A stretch of 50,089 nt of DNA from Streptomyces sp. T39 (GCF_008042045.1 NZ_RDBP01000037.1:626063-676151), one strand, 5' to 3'. Counted from the stretch's first letter, positions 17,149 to 25,758 are shown. Translations and numbers: made by a program. The notes: generated by a model not told the origin, from the letters alone.

Positions 17149-18543
17149 ATGAAGGCCCACGACGGCATGTACATCGACGGCAGGTGGCAGCCCGCCCTCG
17201 GCACGGACACCATCGCGGTGGTGAACCCCGCCGACGAGCAGGTCATCGCGCAGGTGCCCGCGGGCACGGCCGAGGACGTCGACGCGGCCGTGCGCGCCGC
17301 CCGCGAGGCGTTCCCCGCCTGGGCGGCCACCGCGCCCGCCGAACGCGCCGCCCTGCTCGGCGCGCTGCGTGACGAACTCGGCCGCAGGACCGAGGAGATC
17401 GCCGAGACCGTCACCGCCGAACTCGGCGCCCCGCCCGCCCTGGCGCTCGCCGTCCACGCCTCGCTGCCGGTCATGGTCGCCGGGACGTACGCCGAGCTGG
17501 CGGGCACCTACGCGTTCGAGGAGAAGCTCGGCAACTCGACCGTGCTGATGGAGCCGGTCGGCGTGGTCGGCGCGATCACCCCCTGGAACTACCCGCTCCA
17601 CCAGATCGTCGCCAAGGTCGCCCCCGCCCTCGCCGCCGGCTGCACCGTGGTGCTCAAGCCCGCCGAGGACACCCCGCTGACCGCCCAGCTCTTCGCCGAG
17701 GCCGTGGACGCGGCCGGCATCCCCGCCGGGGTCGTCAACCTCGTCACCGGGCTCGGTCCGGTCGCCGGCCAGGCGCTCGCCGAGCACGACGGCGTCGACC
17801 TGGTGTCCTTCACCGGCTCCACCGCCGTCGGCAGCCGGATCGGCGCCGTCGCGGGCGCCGCCATCAAGCGGGTGGCGCTCGAACTGGGCGGCAAGTCCGC
17901 CAACGTGATCCTGCCGGGCGCCGACCTCGCCAAGGCCGTCAACGTGGGCATCGCCAACGTGATGTCCAACTCCGGCCAGACGTGCAGCGCCTGGACCCGG
18001 ATGCTCGTCCACAAGGACCGGTACGAGGAGGCGGTCGAGCTCGCCGCGGCCGCCGTCGCCAAGTACGTCCCGGGCGAGCGCGTCGGCCCCCTGGTCAACG
18101 CCAGGCAGCAGGAGCGCGTACGCGGCTACATCGAGAAGGGCGTCGCCGAGGGCGCCCGTCTCGTCGCGGGCGGGGCCGACGCGCCCCTGGAGACCGGCTA
18201 CTACGTCCGGCCCACGGTCTTCGCCGACGTCACCCCCGAGATGGCCGTCGCGCAGGAGGAGATCTTCGGCCCCGTGGTCTGCCTCCTGCGGTACGAGGAC
18301 GAGGACGACGCCGCCGCCATCGCCAACGGCACCGTGTACGGCCTGGCCGGAGCGGTCTGGGCCGGCGACGACGAGACGGCCGTCGCCTTCGCCCGCCGCC
18401 TGGAGACGGGCCAGGTCGACATCAACGGCGGCCGGTTCAACCCCCTCGCGCCCTTCGGCGGCTACAAGCAGTCCGGCGTCGGCCGGGAGCTCGGACCGCA
18501 CGGTCTCGCCGAGTACCTCCAGACCAAGTCCCTCCAGTTCTGA
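17149..18543 (+). CDS. NAD(P)-dependent aldehyde dehydrogenase
   Basis: The 464-residue enzyme oxidises an aldehyde to a carboxylic acid. Family residues are present: Asn147 in TPWNYP, Glu245 in ELGGKS, and catalytic Cys279 in SGQTCSA, with the NAD-binding FTGSTAVG loop. The length is slightly short of the usual 480-500 but complete at both ends. GGAGGAG precedes ATG 17149. It is followed after 16 bases by a zinc alcohol dehydrogenase, so the pair could convert an alcohol to an acid. The operator at 17094 ties it to the TetR encoded at 24543. Confidence 0.93.
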   Translation: MKAHDGMYIDGRWQPALGTDTIAVVNPADEQVIAQVPAGTAEDVDAAVRAAREAFPAWAATAPAERAALLGALRDELGRRTEEIAETVTAELGAPPALALAVHASLPVMVAGTYAELAGTYAFEEKLGNSTVLMEPVGVVGAITPWNYPLHQIVAKVAPALAAGCTVVLKPAEDTPLTAQLFAEAVDAAGIPAGVVNLVTGLGPVAGQALAEHDGVDLVSFTGSTAVGSRIGAVAGAAIKRVALELGGKSANVILPGADLAKAVNVGIANVMSNSGQTCSAWTRMLVHKDRYEEAVELAAAAVAKYVPGERVGPLVNARQQERVRGYIEKGVAEGARLVAGGADAPLETGYYVRPTVFADVTPEMAVAQEEIFGPVVCLLRYEDEDDAAAIANGTVYGLAGAVWAGDDETAVAFARRLETGQVDINGGRFNPLAPFGGYKQSGVGRELGPHGLAEYLQTKSLQF

Positions 18544-18559
18544 GCCGGGAGACCTCACC

Positions 18560-19639
18560 GTGGTCCGCGCAGCAGTCCTGCCCTCCGTCGGATCTCCGCT
18601 GGAGATCACCGCCATCGACCTCCCCGACCCCGGCCCCGGCCAGGTCCGGGTGCGTCTCACCGCCGCCGGGGTGTGCCACTCCGACCTGTCCCTGTCCAAC
18701 GGCACCATGCGGCTTCCCGTCCCCGCCGTGCTCGGCCACGAGGGAGCCGGCACCGTGGTCTCCGTCGGCGAGGGGGTCACCGGCATCGCCCCGGGCGACG
18801 GCGTCGTCCTCAACTGGGCCCCTTCCTGCGGCGTCTGCCACCCCTGTTCGCTCGGCGAGGTCTGGCTCTGCAACGACGCCCTCACCGGCGCGGGCCGGGT
18901 CCACGCCGTCGCACAGGACGGCACGGAGCTCCATCCGGGCCTGAACGTGGGCGCGTTCGCCGAGGAGACCGTGGTCCCGGCGAACTGCGTGCTGCCCGTG
19001 CCCGACGGCATCCCGCTCGCGGACGCCGCCCTGCTCGGCTGCGCGGTCCTCACCGGCTACGGCGCGGTCCACCACTCCGCCCGGGTGCGCGAGGGGGAGT
19101 CGGTCGCCGTCTTCGGGGTCGGCGGGGTCGGCCTGGCCACGCTCCAGGCCGCCCGGATCGCCGGCGCCGGCCCGATCGTCGCCGTCGACGTGTCGCCCGA
19201 GAAGGAGGCGCTGGCCCGCGCGGCCGGCGCGACCGAGTACGTCGTCGCCTCCGACACCACAGCCCGGGAGATCCGCAAGCTCACCGGCGGACACGGTGTC
19301 GACGTGGCCATCGAGTGCGTCGGCCGTGCCGTGACCATCCGCACCGCCTGGGAGTCGTCCCGCCGGGGCGGCCGCACCACGGTGGTCGGCATCGGCGGCA
19401 AGGACCAGCAGGTCACCTTCAACGCGCTGGAGATCTTCCACTGGGGCCGCACGCTGTCCGGCTGCGTGTACGGGAACTGCGACCCCGCCGCCGACCTCCC
19501 GGTCCTCGCCGCGCTGGTCCGTGACGGCAGCCTCGACCTGTCCGCGCTGGTGACGGACCGCATCACCCTGGAGGACATCCCGGCGGCCTTCGACGCCATG
19601 CGCGAAGGGAAGGGCGGCCGCGCCCTCGTGATGTTCTGA
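18560..19639 (+). CDS. Zinc-dependent alcohol dehydrogenase
   Basis: The 359-residue medium-chain dehydrogenase has catalytic zinc ligands Cys39 and His60-Glu61 in GHEGAG. Structural zinc cysteines Cys90, Cys93, Cys96 and Cys104 are in SCGVCHPC and VWLC. The Rossmann motif is FGVGGVG at about 186. It starts at GTG 18560, directly after the aldehyde dehydrogenase, and the operon ends with a strong hairpin. It resembles class III-like or mycothiol-type alcohol dehydrogenases, but the natural alcohol cannot be inferred. Confidence 0.92.
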   Translation: MVRAAVLPSVGSPLEITAIDLPDPGPGQVRVRLTAAGVCHSDLSLSNGTMRLPVPAVLGHEGAGTVVSVGEGVTGIAPGDGVVLNWAPSCGVCHPCSLGEVWLCNDALTGAGRVHAVAQDGTELHPGLNVGAFAEETVVPANCVLPVPDGIPLADAALLGCAVLTGYGAVHHSARVREGESVAVFGVGGVGLATLQAARIAGAGPIVAVDVSPEKEALARAAGATEYVVASDTTAREIRKLTGGHGVDVAIECVGRAVTIRTAWESSRRGGRTTVVGIGGKDQQVTFNALEIFHWGRTLSGCVYGNCDPAADLPVLAALVRDGSLDLSALVTDRITLEDIPAAFDAMREGKGGRALVMF

Positions 19640-19654
19640 CCCTTCCCGCACAGC

Positions 19655-19683
19655 GAGCCCCGGCGGCCCTTCCGCCGGGGCTC
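19655..19683 (+). terminator. Terminator of the aldehyde/alcohol dehydrogenase operon
   Basis: A perfect 12-bp stem (GAGCCCCGGCGG/CCGCCGGGGCTC) with loop CCCTT begins 16 bases after the stop codon at 19639. Confidence 0.85.
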
Positions 19684-19798
19684 CTCGTGCTGCCGGGGGC
19701 CCGGCCCGGGCCGCCGCCCCAGGGGTCGCGCCGCCCCGCCGGGCGCCGACGGCCGCAGGGTGACCGGAGGGGCCGGGCCGCCCGGCCCCTCCGGTCGC

Positions 19799-20170
19799 TC
19801 AGGATCCGTCCAGCTCGCACCACACGGTCTTGGACCCCGTCCCGCGCACCACGCCCCAGCGCGTGGCGAGTGCCTCCAGCAGTGCCAGGCCACGCCCCGA
19901 CTCCTCGTCCGGCGACGGGCTGCGCGGGGCGGCCACGGCCGCGGGGGCCCGGTCCGTCACCTCGACGCGGGTCGTTCCCCCGGCGCCGGTCACCCGCAGT
20001 GTGACCGGTGTGCCCGTGCCGACGTGGCGCACCACGTTGCCGAGCAGTTCGCTCACCGCCAGCTCCACGTCCGGGCACTCCCGCCGCAGATGCGCGCGGA
20101 CGGCGTGCCGCAGCCGCGGCACGGCCTCCGGCCCGGCCGTCAGCTCCGCCTCGAAGTCCCCCGACCTCAC
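19799..20170 (-). CDS. Anti-sigma-like ATP-binding protein (GHKL fold)
   Basis: The 123-residue protein contains the GHKL/HATPase_c boxes seen in RsbW/SpoIIAB-like kinases of Streptomyces: N-box AVSELLGNVVRHVG, a G1-like VTDRAPA, and the G2 region SGRGLALLEALATRWGV. It starts at GTG 20170, which overlaps the stop codon of the upstream small gene as GTGA, so translation is coupled. Such stand-alone ATPases are a regular part of whiJ/abaA-like loci together with XRE and DUF397 proteins, as here. Whether it has kinase activity or a sigma-factor partner is not known. Confidence 0.82.
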   Translation of the reverse strand: MRSGDFEAELTAGPEAVPRLRHAVRAHLRRECPDVELAVSELLGNVVRHVGTGTPVTLRVTGAGGTTRVEVTDRAPAAVAAPRSPSPDEESGRGLALLEALATRWGVVRGTGSKTVWCELDGS

Positions 20171-20388
20171 CGGCCCTCCGCCCGGCGCAGTGCGGCCGTC
20201 AGAAGGTCGGCCGTGGCGGGACTGCAGTTCCCCAGCGCGACGAGATGCCGGCAGGGCAGGGCGCCGGCGTAGCTCGGCAGATCGACGCCCAGGGACGGCA
20301 GCGTGATGCCGTGCGCGCCCAGCGCCTCCCGCAGCCGGTCCACGCTCGCCTCGACATCGGGTGCGCCATCGGGTCGTTGCTCGTTCAT
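20167..20388 (-). CDS. Small conserved hypothetical protein
   Basis: The 73-residue protein starts at ATG 20388 (GTG 20397 is possible) and reads MNEQRPDGAPDVEASVDRLR..., with a central LPSYAGALPCRHLVALGNCS segment. The four-base GTGA overlap with the downstream anti-sigma-like ATPase gene shows it is a real, coupled gene. I recognise no domain. Its position in a whiJ/abaA-like locus suggests a regulatory role. Confidence 0.7.
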   Translation of the reverse strand: MNEQRPDGAPDVEASVDRLREALGAHGITLPSLGVDLPSYAGALPCRHLVALGNCSPATADLLTAALRRAEGR

Positions 20389-20411
20389 GAGGGCCACTTT
20401 CGTGTGCTGTG

Positions 20412-20429
20412 TGTGACGTTGCGCTCACA
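20412..20429. promoter_or_regulatory. Inverted repeat between the XRE and ATPase operons
   Basis: TGTGA-N8-TCACA lies in the 110-base divergent promoter region between 20388 and 20499. The arms look like CRP half-sites, but the spacer is 8 rather than 6, so a locus-specific regulator is more likely. Confidence 0.45.
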
Positions 20430-20498
20430 GCGTGGCGGGGCGGTGCGTACGGTTGAAGGGTTTCTGACTCCACCGCACGGACCGTGGAACGGTGAACG

Positions 20499-21350
20499 AT
20501 GGCGGCACGCAAGGACATCGACGGCTCGGCGGGCGTCCCCGCCCTCTACGGCGCGGAGCTGCGCTTCCAGCGGGAGGCGGCCGGACTGACGCTCCAGCAG
20601 ACGGTCGAGGGCAGCTTCTACGGCGTGAGCCTGCTCAGCGAGATCGAGCGCGGTACCCGCCGCATGCCGGCCGACCTGGCCCGGCACGTCGACCGCCTCC
20701 TGGGCACGGACGGGTTCTTCGAGCGCCGCTGCGAGGATGTGCGCAGGGCACGCCAGGGCGTGCACGCCGGTTACTTCGCGCAGGTGGCCGAGTTGGAGAT
20801 GCGCGCCCGGTCGATCGAGAGGTGGAGTCCTGCGCTCGTGCCCGGTCTGTTGCAGACCGAGGCGTACACACGCGGGGTCATCCACGCGACCCACCCCCTG
20901 GACCAGCCGGACGAGGTCGATGCGAAGGTGACGGCCCGCGTGTGCAGGGCGGCACTCCTCGACGACCCCCGGACGCCCGAGTACTGGGTGGTCCTCCACG
21001 AGTCGCTGGTCCGTCAGCCGTTCCTGCCGTGCGCCGACATGGCGGCGCAGCTCACCCGCATCTCGGAGCTGGCCGGGCGGCGTCGCATCGTTCTACAAGT
21101 ACTTCCGTGGAACGGGCCGACCCGCCCGTTCCTGAAGACGGACATGATGTTCATGCGGTTCGCGGACGCCCCACCGGTGCTCTACACGGAGGGCGCCTAC
21201 CACGGTCACCTGATCGACGATCCGGCCCTCGTGGAGCAATACCACAAGGCATACGATCAGCTCAGGGCCGCCGCACTGTCCCCGGAGGCGTCCCTGGCCA
21301 TGATCGACGCAGCGGCAGAGGACTACCGAAATGGCAAGCAGCCGAATTGA
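20499..21350 (+). CDS. XRE family regulator with DUF5753 (Scr1/WhiJ-like)
   Basis: The 283-residue protein has an N-terminal helix-turn-helix at about 15-65 (ELRFQREAAGLTLQQTVEGS, SLLSEIERGTRR). The C-terminal DUF5753 domain begins at about 95 (RWSPALVPGLLQTEAYTRGV, VVLHESLVRQPF, LQVLPWN) and ends DYRNGKQPN. This is the WhiJ-like class found in many copies in Streptomyces, which usually represses a locus until a paired DUF397 protein counteracts it. The DUF397 gene overlaps its last 20 bases. Confidence 0.92.
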   Translation: MAARKDIDGSAGVPALYGAELRFQREAAGLTLQQTVEGSFYGVSLLSEIERGTRRMPADLARHVDRLLGTDGFFERRCEDVRRARQGVHAGYFAQVAELEMRARSIERWSPALVPGLLQTEAYTRGVIHATHPLDQPDEVDAKVTARVCRAALLDDPRTPEYWVVLHESLVRQPFLPCADMAAQLTRISELAGRRRIVLQVLPWNGPTRPFLKTDMMFMRFADAPPVLYTEGAYHGHLIDDPALVEQYHKAYDQLRAAALSPEASLAMIDAAAEDYRNGKQPN

Positions 21351-21546
21351 CCTGGGTGCAGCCGCCTGGCGGACGAGCAGTCACAGCAACGGTGACGGCG
21401 GCGAGTGCGTCGAAGTCGCCGACGGACTCCCCGGCCTGGTCCCCGTCAGGGACTCCAAGCGCCCGGGCGGGCCGGTCGTGGTGGTCGGCGGCGGGGCGTG
21501 GTCCGCGTTCGTCGGGGCGCTGAAGGCGCCGTGGGCTACGGCCTGA
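21331..21546 (+). CDS. DUF397 domain protein
   Basis: The 71-residue protein has the full DUF397 signature: AAWRTSSHSNGDGGECVEVA, then VPVRDSKRPGGPVV and a final WSAFVGALK. It overlaps the upstream XRE gene by 20 bases and is translationally coupled. Partners of this type modulate the WhiJ-like regulator. The 3' end overlaps the convergent gene by 11 bases. Confidence 0.9.
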   Translation: MASSRIDLGAAAWRTSSHSNGDGGECVEVADGLPGLVPVRDSKRPGGPVVVVGGGAWSAFVGALKAPWATA

Positions 21547-22003
21547 CGGCGCGGGCGAGCCACGGGGTGAGTCCGCTGAGCAGGATCAGCTCCTTGTAGG
21601 TCTCGTCGCCGGGCAGCGGCACCACCAGCCACTCGCCCACCGGGAAGAACCTCCCCTTCACGTAGGCCAGTCCTCCGTAGACGGACCTCAGGAAGCCCGG
21701 AACCGAGGCGCGCGGGACGTCGTGGAACTCGACCTCGTCGACGGTCACCTTCGCGTCCCCGTCGGCGAAGATCCGCACGGTGACGGCCGGTTGACCGCCC
21801 AGCTCCACGAACGCCTCGTGCGGCAGCGATCCGTCCGGGTCGGCCGCCGTGAACGCGTCGGCCGACTCGCGGCGCGAGACCTGGTCGGCCCCGATGTCGT
21901 CGGAGACGACGAACTCCCGGTCGTACTCCCGCGCGACCTCGCGGATCGCGGCGACGGCGGCCTGGGTCGTCGGCAGATGTGGGTGTCCCATGCGCACGAT
22001 CAT
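21536..22003 (-). CDS. Conserved hypothetical protein
   Basis: The frame from ATG 22003 encodes 155 residues (ATG 21991 would give 151, starting MGHPHLPTTQAAV). Features are an N-terminal helix (AAVAAIREVAREYDREFVVS), acidic beta-rich middle segments (VTVRIFADGDAKVTVDEVEF) and a hydrophobic C-terminus. I recognise no domain, and neither start has a strong ribosome binding site. It converges on the DUF397 gene with an 11-base overlap, and the DMT exporter terminator lies just upstream. Confidence 0.65.
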   Translation of the reverse strand: MIVRMGHPHLPTTQAAVAAIREVAREYDREFVVSDDIGADQVSRRESADAFTAADPDGSLPHEAFVELGGQPAVTVRIFADGDAKVTVDEVEFHDVPRASVPGFLRSVYGGLAYVKGRFFPVGEWLVVPLPGDETYKELILLSGLTPWLARAVRP

Positions 22004-22026
22004 GCCCGGTGCGGGGCCGGACGCCG

Positions 22027-22058
22027 GGACGCCGGGCGGCCGTCGCCGCCCGGCGTCC
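22027..22058 (-). terminator. Terminator of the ArsR/DMT operon
   Basis: A perfect 14-bp stem with loop CGTC lies about 60 bases downstream of the DMT transporter stop codon on the minus strand. Confidence 0.75.
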
Positions 22059-22116
22059 GCGGGGTGAGGCGGGGACGGCCGCCGTGACACCCGTCCCGGG
22101 AGCGGGCGGCCCCCGT

Positions 22117-23076
22117 TCAGGACGAGGGCGACCGGCGCCGGGTGGCCGCCTCGGCGCCCGCCTCGCCGCCGGTCCCTGCGGCGGCCGTCCTCGCCCGCGA
22201 GCGGGAGACGGCCACACCCGCCAGGCAGAGTGCGCCGCCCGCCAGCGTCAGCAGCCCCGGGACCTCGTCCAGGGCGAGCCACGACATCAGCACCACGAGG
22301 GCGGGAACCGCGTACGTGGTCGCGCCCATCCGGCCCGCCGTCGTGCGCGCCAGCGCGTACGCCCAGGTCGTGAAGGCGAGCGCGGTCGGGAAGATGCCGA
22401 GGTAGACCATGTTCAGCGTCGCGGAGAGCGGAGCGTCGGACGCCTGCGCGACGAGCTGCCCCGCGAAGGGCAGGCAGGCGACCGTGCCGACCAGGCAGCC
22501 GAACGTGGTGACCTGGAGCGCGCTCGCGTGGGCCAGTGCGGGCTTCTGCGCCACCACACCGGCCGCGTAGCCCACCGCGGCCACCAGGCAGAGCAGCACG
22601 CCGAGGGTCGAGGAGCCGCCCTCGCCGGACATCGACAGGCCCACCACCACGGCACCCGCGAAGGAGACCGCCATGCCCGCGACCAGCCGGGGCGGCAGCC
22701 CCTCGCCGAGGAGCCGTGCGCCGAGCAGCGCGATCAGGATCGGTCCGATGTTGACGACCATGGCCGCCGTGCCCGCGTCCACCTGCTGCTCGCCCCAGTT
22801 GAGCACCACCATGTAGACGCCGAACCACAGCAGGCCCGACACGGCGATCCCCGGCCACGCGGCCCGCGGCGGCAGCCCCTCGCGCCGGATCAGCAGCACG
22901 CAGCCCAGGGCGAGGGAGCCCGCGAGCAGGCGGCCGAGGGCGAGCGCGCCGGGGGAGTAGGCGTCGCCCGCGCTGCGGATGGACACGAAGGCGGACGCCC
23001 AGAGGACGACGGTGACGGCTGCGGCCGCGAGGGCGGGCCAGGCGGTGCCACGGGAAGGGTTCGGCGGGTTCGTCAT
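22117..23076 (-). CDS. DMT/EamA family transporter
   Basis: The 319-residue protein has ten predicted membrane helices in two EamA repeats (VVLWASAFVSIRSAG near the first helix and a related pattern from about 160). Family members export amino acids, nucleobases or other metabolites. ATG 23076 lies 33 bases after the ArsR-like gene on the same strand, so the regulator probably controls this exporter. The C-terminus is basic and cytoplasmic. The substrate is unknown. Confidence 0.88.
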   Translation of the reverse strand: MTNPPNPSRGTAWPALAAAAVTVVLWASAFVSIRSAGDAYSPGALALGRLLAGSLALGCVLLIRREGLPPRAAWPGIAVSGLLWFGVYMVVLNWGEQQVDAGTAAMVVNIGPILIALLGARLLGEGLPPRLVAGMAVSFAGAVVVGLSMSGEGGSSTLGVLLCLVAAVGYAAGVVAQKPALAHASALQVTTFGCLVGTVACLPFAGQLVAQASDAPLSATLNMVYLGIFPTALAFTTWAYALARTTAGRMGATTYAVPALVVLMSWLALDEVPGLLTLAGGALCLAGVAVSRSRARTAAAGTGGEAGAEAATRRRSPSS

Positions 23077-23108
23077 GGGCCGACGGTACGGCGGTGACCC
23101 TTCGGTCC

Positions 23109-23807
23109 TCACCGCAATTTCCCGGGCTCGATCCCGAGCAGCGCGTGCAGCGCACGTTCGCCCTCCCCGGTGACCTTCACGGCCCGCTCCGACCCGATCC
23201 GCACGCACCAGCCCGCCTCCAGCGCGTGGGCGCACAGGCGGGCGCCGGCGATCCCGGCGAGGTGGGGGCGGCGTTCGGTCCAGTCCAGGCAGCCGCGGGC
23301 CAGCGGCCGGCGTCCGGTGCGGGTGAGGGCGATGCCCGCATCGCCGAACCAGCCGACGCCCCGCTCGGTGAGCGCGAAGCCGGCGTCCTGGGCGAGCAGC
23401 CCGCGCGCCGTCATGGCGTCGGTGACGGCGATGCCCAGCCGTCCCGCGAGGTGGTCGTAGCACGTGCGGCCCCGCGCCATCGCGTGGGCGGCGCTCGACT
23501 CGCGCAGGGTGCGGGGCCGGGGCGCCGGCCCGGGGGACGCGTAGGCGGCGAGCTCCTCGACCAGATGGGCCGCCCGGTCGTCGGCGAGGCGCACATAGCG
23601 GTGGCGCCCCTGGCGTTCCTCGGTGAGCAGGCCGCCCGCGACCAGCTTGCCGAGGTGCTCGCTCGCGGTCGACGGGGCGACCCCGCCGTGACGGGCCAGC
23701 TCGCCCGCGGTCCAGGCGCGTCCGTCGAGCAGGGCGAGCGCGAATCCGGCGCGGGTCTCGTCGGCGAGCAGCGAGGCGAGGGCGGCGAGGTCCCGGGAGG
23801 AGGTCAT
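23109..23807 (-). CDS. ArsR-type winged-helix regulator with extended C-terminus
   Basis: The 232-residue protein starts at ATG 23807, with GGGAGGAGG just upstream, and has an ArsR-like domain at about 1-85 (ASLLADETRAGFALALLDGR, GGVAPSTASEHLGKLV, ERQGRHRYVRL). The C-terminal half (about 100-230) carries HAMARGRTCYDHLAGRLG and DWTERRPHLAGIAGARLC, which is typical of a common longer ArsR subgroup. It lacks the classical metal-binding cysteine pair in the recognition helix. It probably controls the downstream DMT exporter. Confidence 0.88.
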   Translation of the reverse strand: MTSSRDLAALASLLADETRAGFALALLDGRAWTAGELARHGGVAPSTASEHLGKLVAGGLLTEERQGRHRYVRLADDRAAHLVEELAAYASPGPAPRPRTLRESSAAHAMARGRTCYDHLAGRLGIAVTDAMTARGLLAQDAGFALTERGVGWFGDAGIALTRTGRRPLARGCLDWTERRPHLAGIAGARLCAHALEAGWCVRIGSERAVKVTGEGERALHALLGIEPGKLR

Positions 23808-23874
23808 GCCCCCAGGATGCGGCAGCCATGGTTCGGCGGCGGCCGAAAGGTCGCAGCGGCGGCCCGCCCGCACG

Positions 23875-24543
23875 TCACCCGGAGTTCGACACCGCCCAGT
23901 CCCGTCGGACGCCCGCCTCGTACTGCATCGCCAGCCCGTCCAGCAGCGCGCGCAGCCCCGTCTCGAACGCCCCTTCGTCGACCTGTTCCTGGCGGTCGGC
24001 GAGGAGGTGGGCCTGGCCGAGGTGCGGATAGTCGGCCGGGTCGTAGGCGGCGGCGTCGTCGACGAAGCCGCGGGCGAAGGAGCCGAGTGCGGAGCCGGTG
24101 ATGAAGTACCGCATCAGCGCGCCGATCCGGGTGGCCTGGGCGGGCGGCCAGCCGGCGCGGACCATGGCGCCGAAGACGGCGTCGGCGACCCGGAGGCCGG
24201 CGGGACGGCGGCCCGGTCCGCGGGCCAGGACGGGGACGGTGTTGGGGTGCGCCCGCAGCGCGGCCCGGTAGGAGAGCGCCCAGTCGTGCAGTGCGGTGCG
24301 CCAGTCCCGCGGGTCGTCCGCGTCGAACATCGACAGGTCGACCCGGGCGCTGACCGCGTCGGCCACCGCGTCCAGGATCTCGTCCTTGTTGCGGAAGTGG
24401 TTGTAGAGCGAGGGGCCGCTCACCCCCAGCTCGGCCGCGAGCCTGCGGGTGGAGACCGCGTCCAGCCCCTCCGCGTCGACGAGGGCGCCGGCCGCCTCGA
24501 CGATGCGGTCACGGCTCAGCAGGGGCTTGCGCGGTCGGGCCAT
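23875..24543 (-). CDS. TetR family regulator (TetR_C-like)
   Basis: The 222-residue protein starts at ATG 24543 and has a TetR DNA-binding domain at about 8-55 (RIVEAAGALVDAEGLDAVST, LGVSGPSLYNHFRNKDEILD) and a long helical ligand domain. It is divergent from an acyl-CoA dehydrogenase with a 19-bp operator between them. A near-identical operator precedes the aldehyde/alcohol dehydrogenase operon at 17149, so this protein probably controls both. The ligand is unknown; an acyl-CoA would be in keeping with the neighbour. Confidence 0.9.
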   Translation of the reverse strand: MARPRKPLLSRDRIVEAAGALVDAEGLDAVSTRRLAAELGVSGPSLYNHFRNKDEILDAVADAVSARVDLSMFDADDPRDWRTALHDWALSYRAALRAHPNTVPVLARGPGRRPAGLRVADAVFGAMVRAGWPPAQATRIGALMRYFITGSALGSFARGFVDDAAAYDPADYPHLGQAHLLADRQEQVDEGAFETGLRALLDGLAMQYEAGVRRDWAVSNSG

Positions 24544-24569
24544 GCGGCACATAGTAGGCCCTGGCAAAA

Positions 24570-24590
24570 TAAACTAGCAGTGGTAGTTAA
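24570..24590. promoter_or_regulatory. TetR-type operator in the tetR/acyl-CoA dehydrogenase promoter
   Basis: The 19-bp core is AAACTAGCAGTGGTAGTTA (24571-24589), flanked by one further T/A pair; 8 of 10 symmetric pairs match. It ends 16 bases before the dehydrogenase ATG and 27 bases from the TetR start. Confidence 0.75.
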
Positions 24591-24606
24591 AGTGGGGTGC
24601 CCGCGT

Positions 24607-25758
24607 ATGAACCTGGAGCTCACCGAGGAGCAGACGGCCGTCCGCCGGCTCGCAGCGGACTTCGTCGCCCGCGAGATCGCCCCCCATGTCGTCGAGTGGG
24701 ACCGGGCCGAGAACGTCGACCGCGCGATCGTGAAGAAGCTCGGCGCGCTCGGCTTCCTCGGTCTCACCGTCGACGAGGAGTACGGCGGCTCCGGAGGCGA
24801 CCACCTCGCCTACTGCCTGGTCACCGAGGAACTCGGCCGCGGCGACTCGTCGGTGCGCGGCATCGTCTCCGTCTCCCTCGGCCTGGTCGCCAAGACCATC
24901 GCCTCCTACGGCACCGAGGGGCAGAAGCGGGCCTGGCTGCCCCGGCTGACCTCGGGAGACGCCGTCGGCTGCTTCGGGCTCACCGAACCGGGCACCGGAT
25001 CGGACGCGGGCAGCCTGGCCACCCGTGCCGTCCCGGACGGCGACGACTACGTCGTCAACGGGTCGAAGATGTTCATCACCAACGGCACCTGGGCCGACGT
25101 GGTCCTGCTGTTCGCCCGCACCAACGACACCCCCGGCCACCGGGGCGTCTCCGCCTTCCTCGTCCCCACCGACACCCCCGGGCTGACCCGCCGCACCATC
25201 CACGGCAAGCTGGGCCTGCGGGGCCAGGCCACCGCCGAACTGGTCCTCGAGGACGTGCGCGTCCCGGCGTCCGCCATGCTCGGCGCTGAGGGCAGGGGCT
25301 TCTCCCTCGCCATGTCCGCGCTCGCCAAGGGCCGGATGTCGGTCGCGGCCGGCTGCGTCGGCATCGCCCAGGCCGCGCTGGACGCGGCCGTCGGGTACGC
25401 GGGCGAGCGCGAGCAGTTCGGCCGCCCCATCGCCCATTACCAGCTCGTCCAGGAGCTGATCAGCGACATCGCCGTGGACGTCGACGCCGCCCGCCTGCTC
25501 ACCTGGCGGGTGGCGGACCTCGTCGACCGGGGCGAGGAGTTCGCCACGGCCGCGTCCAAGGCCAAGCTGTTCGCCTCCGAGGCCGCGGTCCGGGCGGCCA
25601 ACAACGCCCTCCAGGTCTTCGGCGGGTACGGCTACATCGACGAGTACCCGGTCGGCAAGCTGCTGCGCGACGCCCGGGTGATGACCCTCTACGAGGGCAC
25701 CAGCCAGATCCAGAAGCTGATCATCGGCCGGGCGCTCACGGGGGTCTCCGCGTTCTGA
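24607..25758 (+). CDS. Acyl-CoA dehydrogenase
   Basis: The 383-residue flavoprotein introduces a double bond into acyl-CoA thioesters. It has the standard sequence landmarks: CFGLTEPGTGSDAGS, KMFITNGTWAD, a mid-domain KLGLRGQATAELV, FGGYGYIDEYPVGKLLRD, and the catalytic base Glu363 in LYEGTSQIQ. The length is normal. ATG 24607 has only a weak GGGGTG upstream. It is regulated by the divergent TetR at 24543. It differs clearly from the ACAD10/11-type protein at 36969, which has Asp at this position. Confidence 0.95.
   Translation: MNLELTEEQTAVRRLAADFVAREIAPHVVEWDRAENVDRAIVKKLGALGFLGLTVDEEYGGSGGDHLAYCLVTEELGRGDSSVRGIVSVSLGLVAKTIASYGTEGQKRAWLPRLTSGDAVGCFGLTEPGTGSDAGSLATRAVPDGDDYVVNGSKMFITNGTWADVVLLFARTNDTPGHRGVSAFLVPTDTPGLTRRTIHGKLGLRGQATAELVLEDVRVPASAMLGAEGRGFSLAMSALAKGRMSVAAGCVGIAQAALDAAVGYAGEREQFGRPIAHYQLVQELISDIAVDVDAARLLTWRVADLVDRGEEFATAASKAKLFASEAAVRAANNALQVFGGYGYIDEYPVGKLLRDARVMTLYEGTSQIQKLIIGRALTGVSAF

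Noticed and set aside
20412..20429. A CRP binding site
   Set aside because: The half-sites fit, but the spacer is 8 bases instead of 6.
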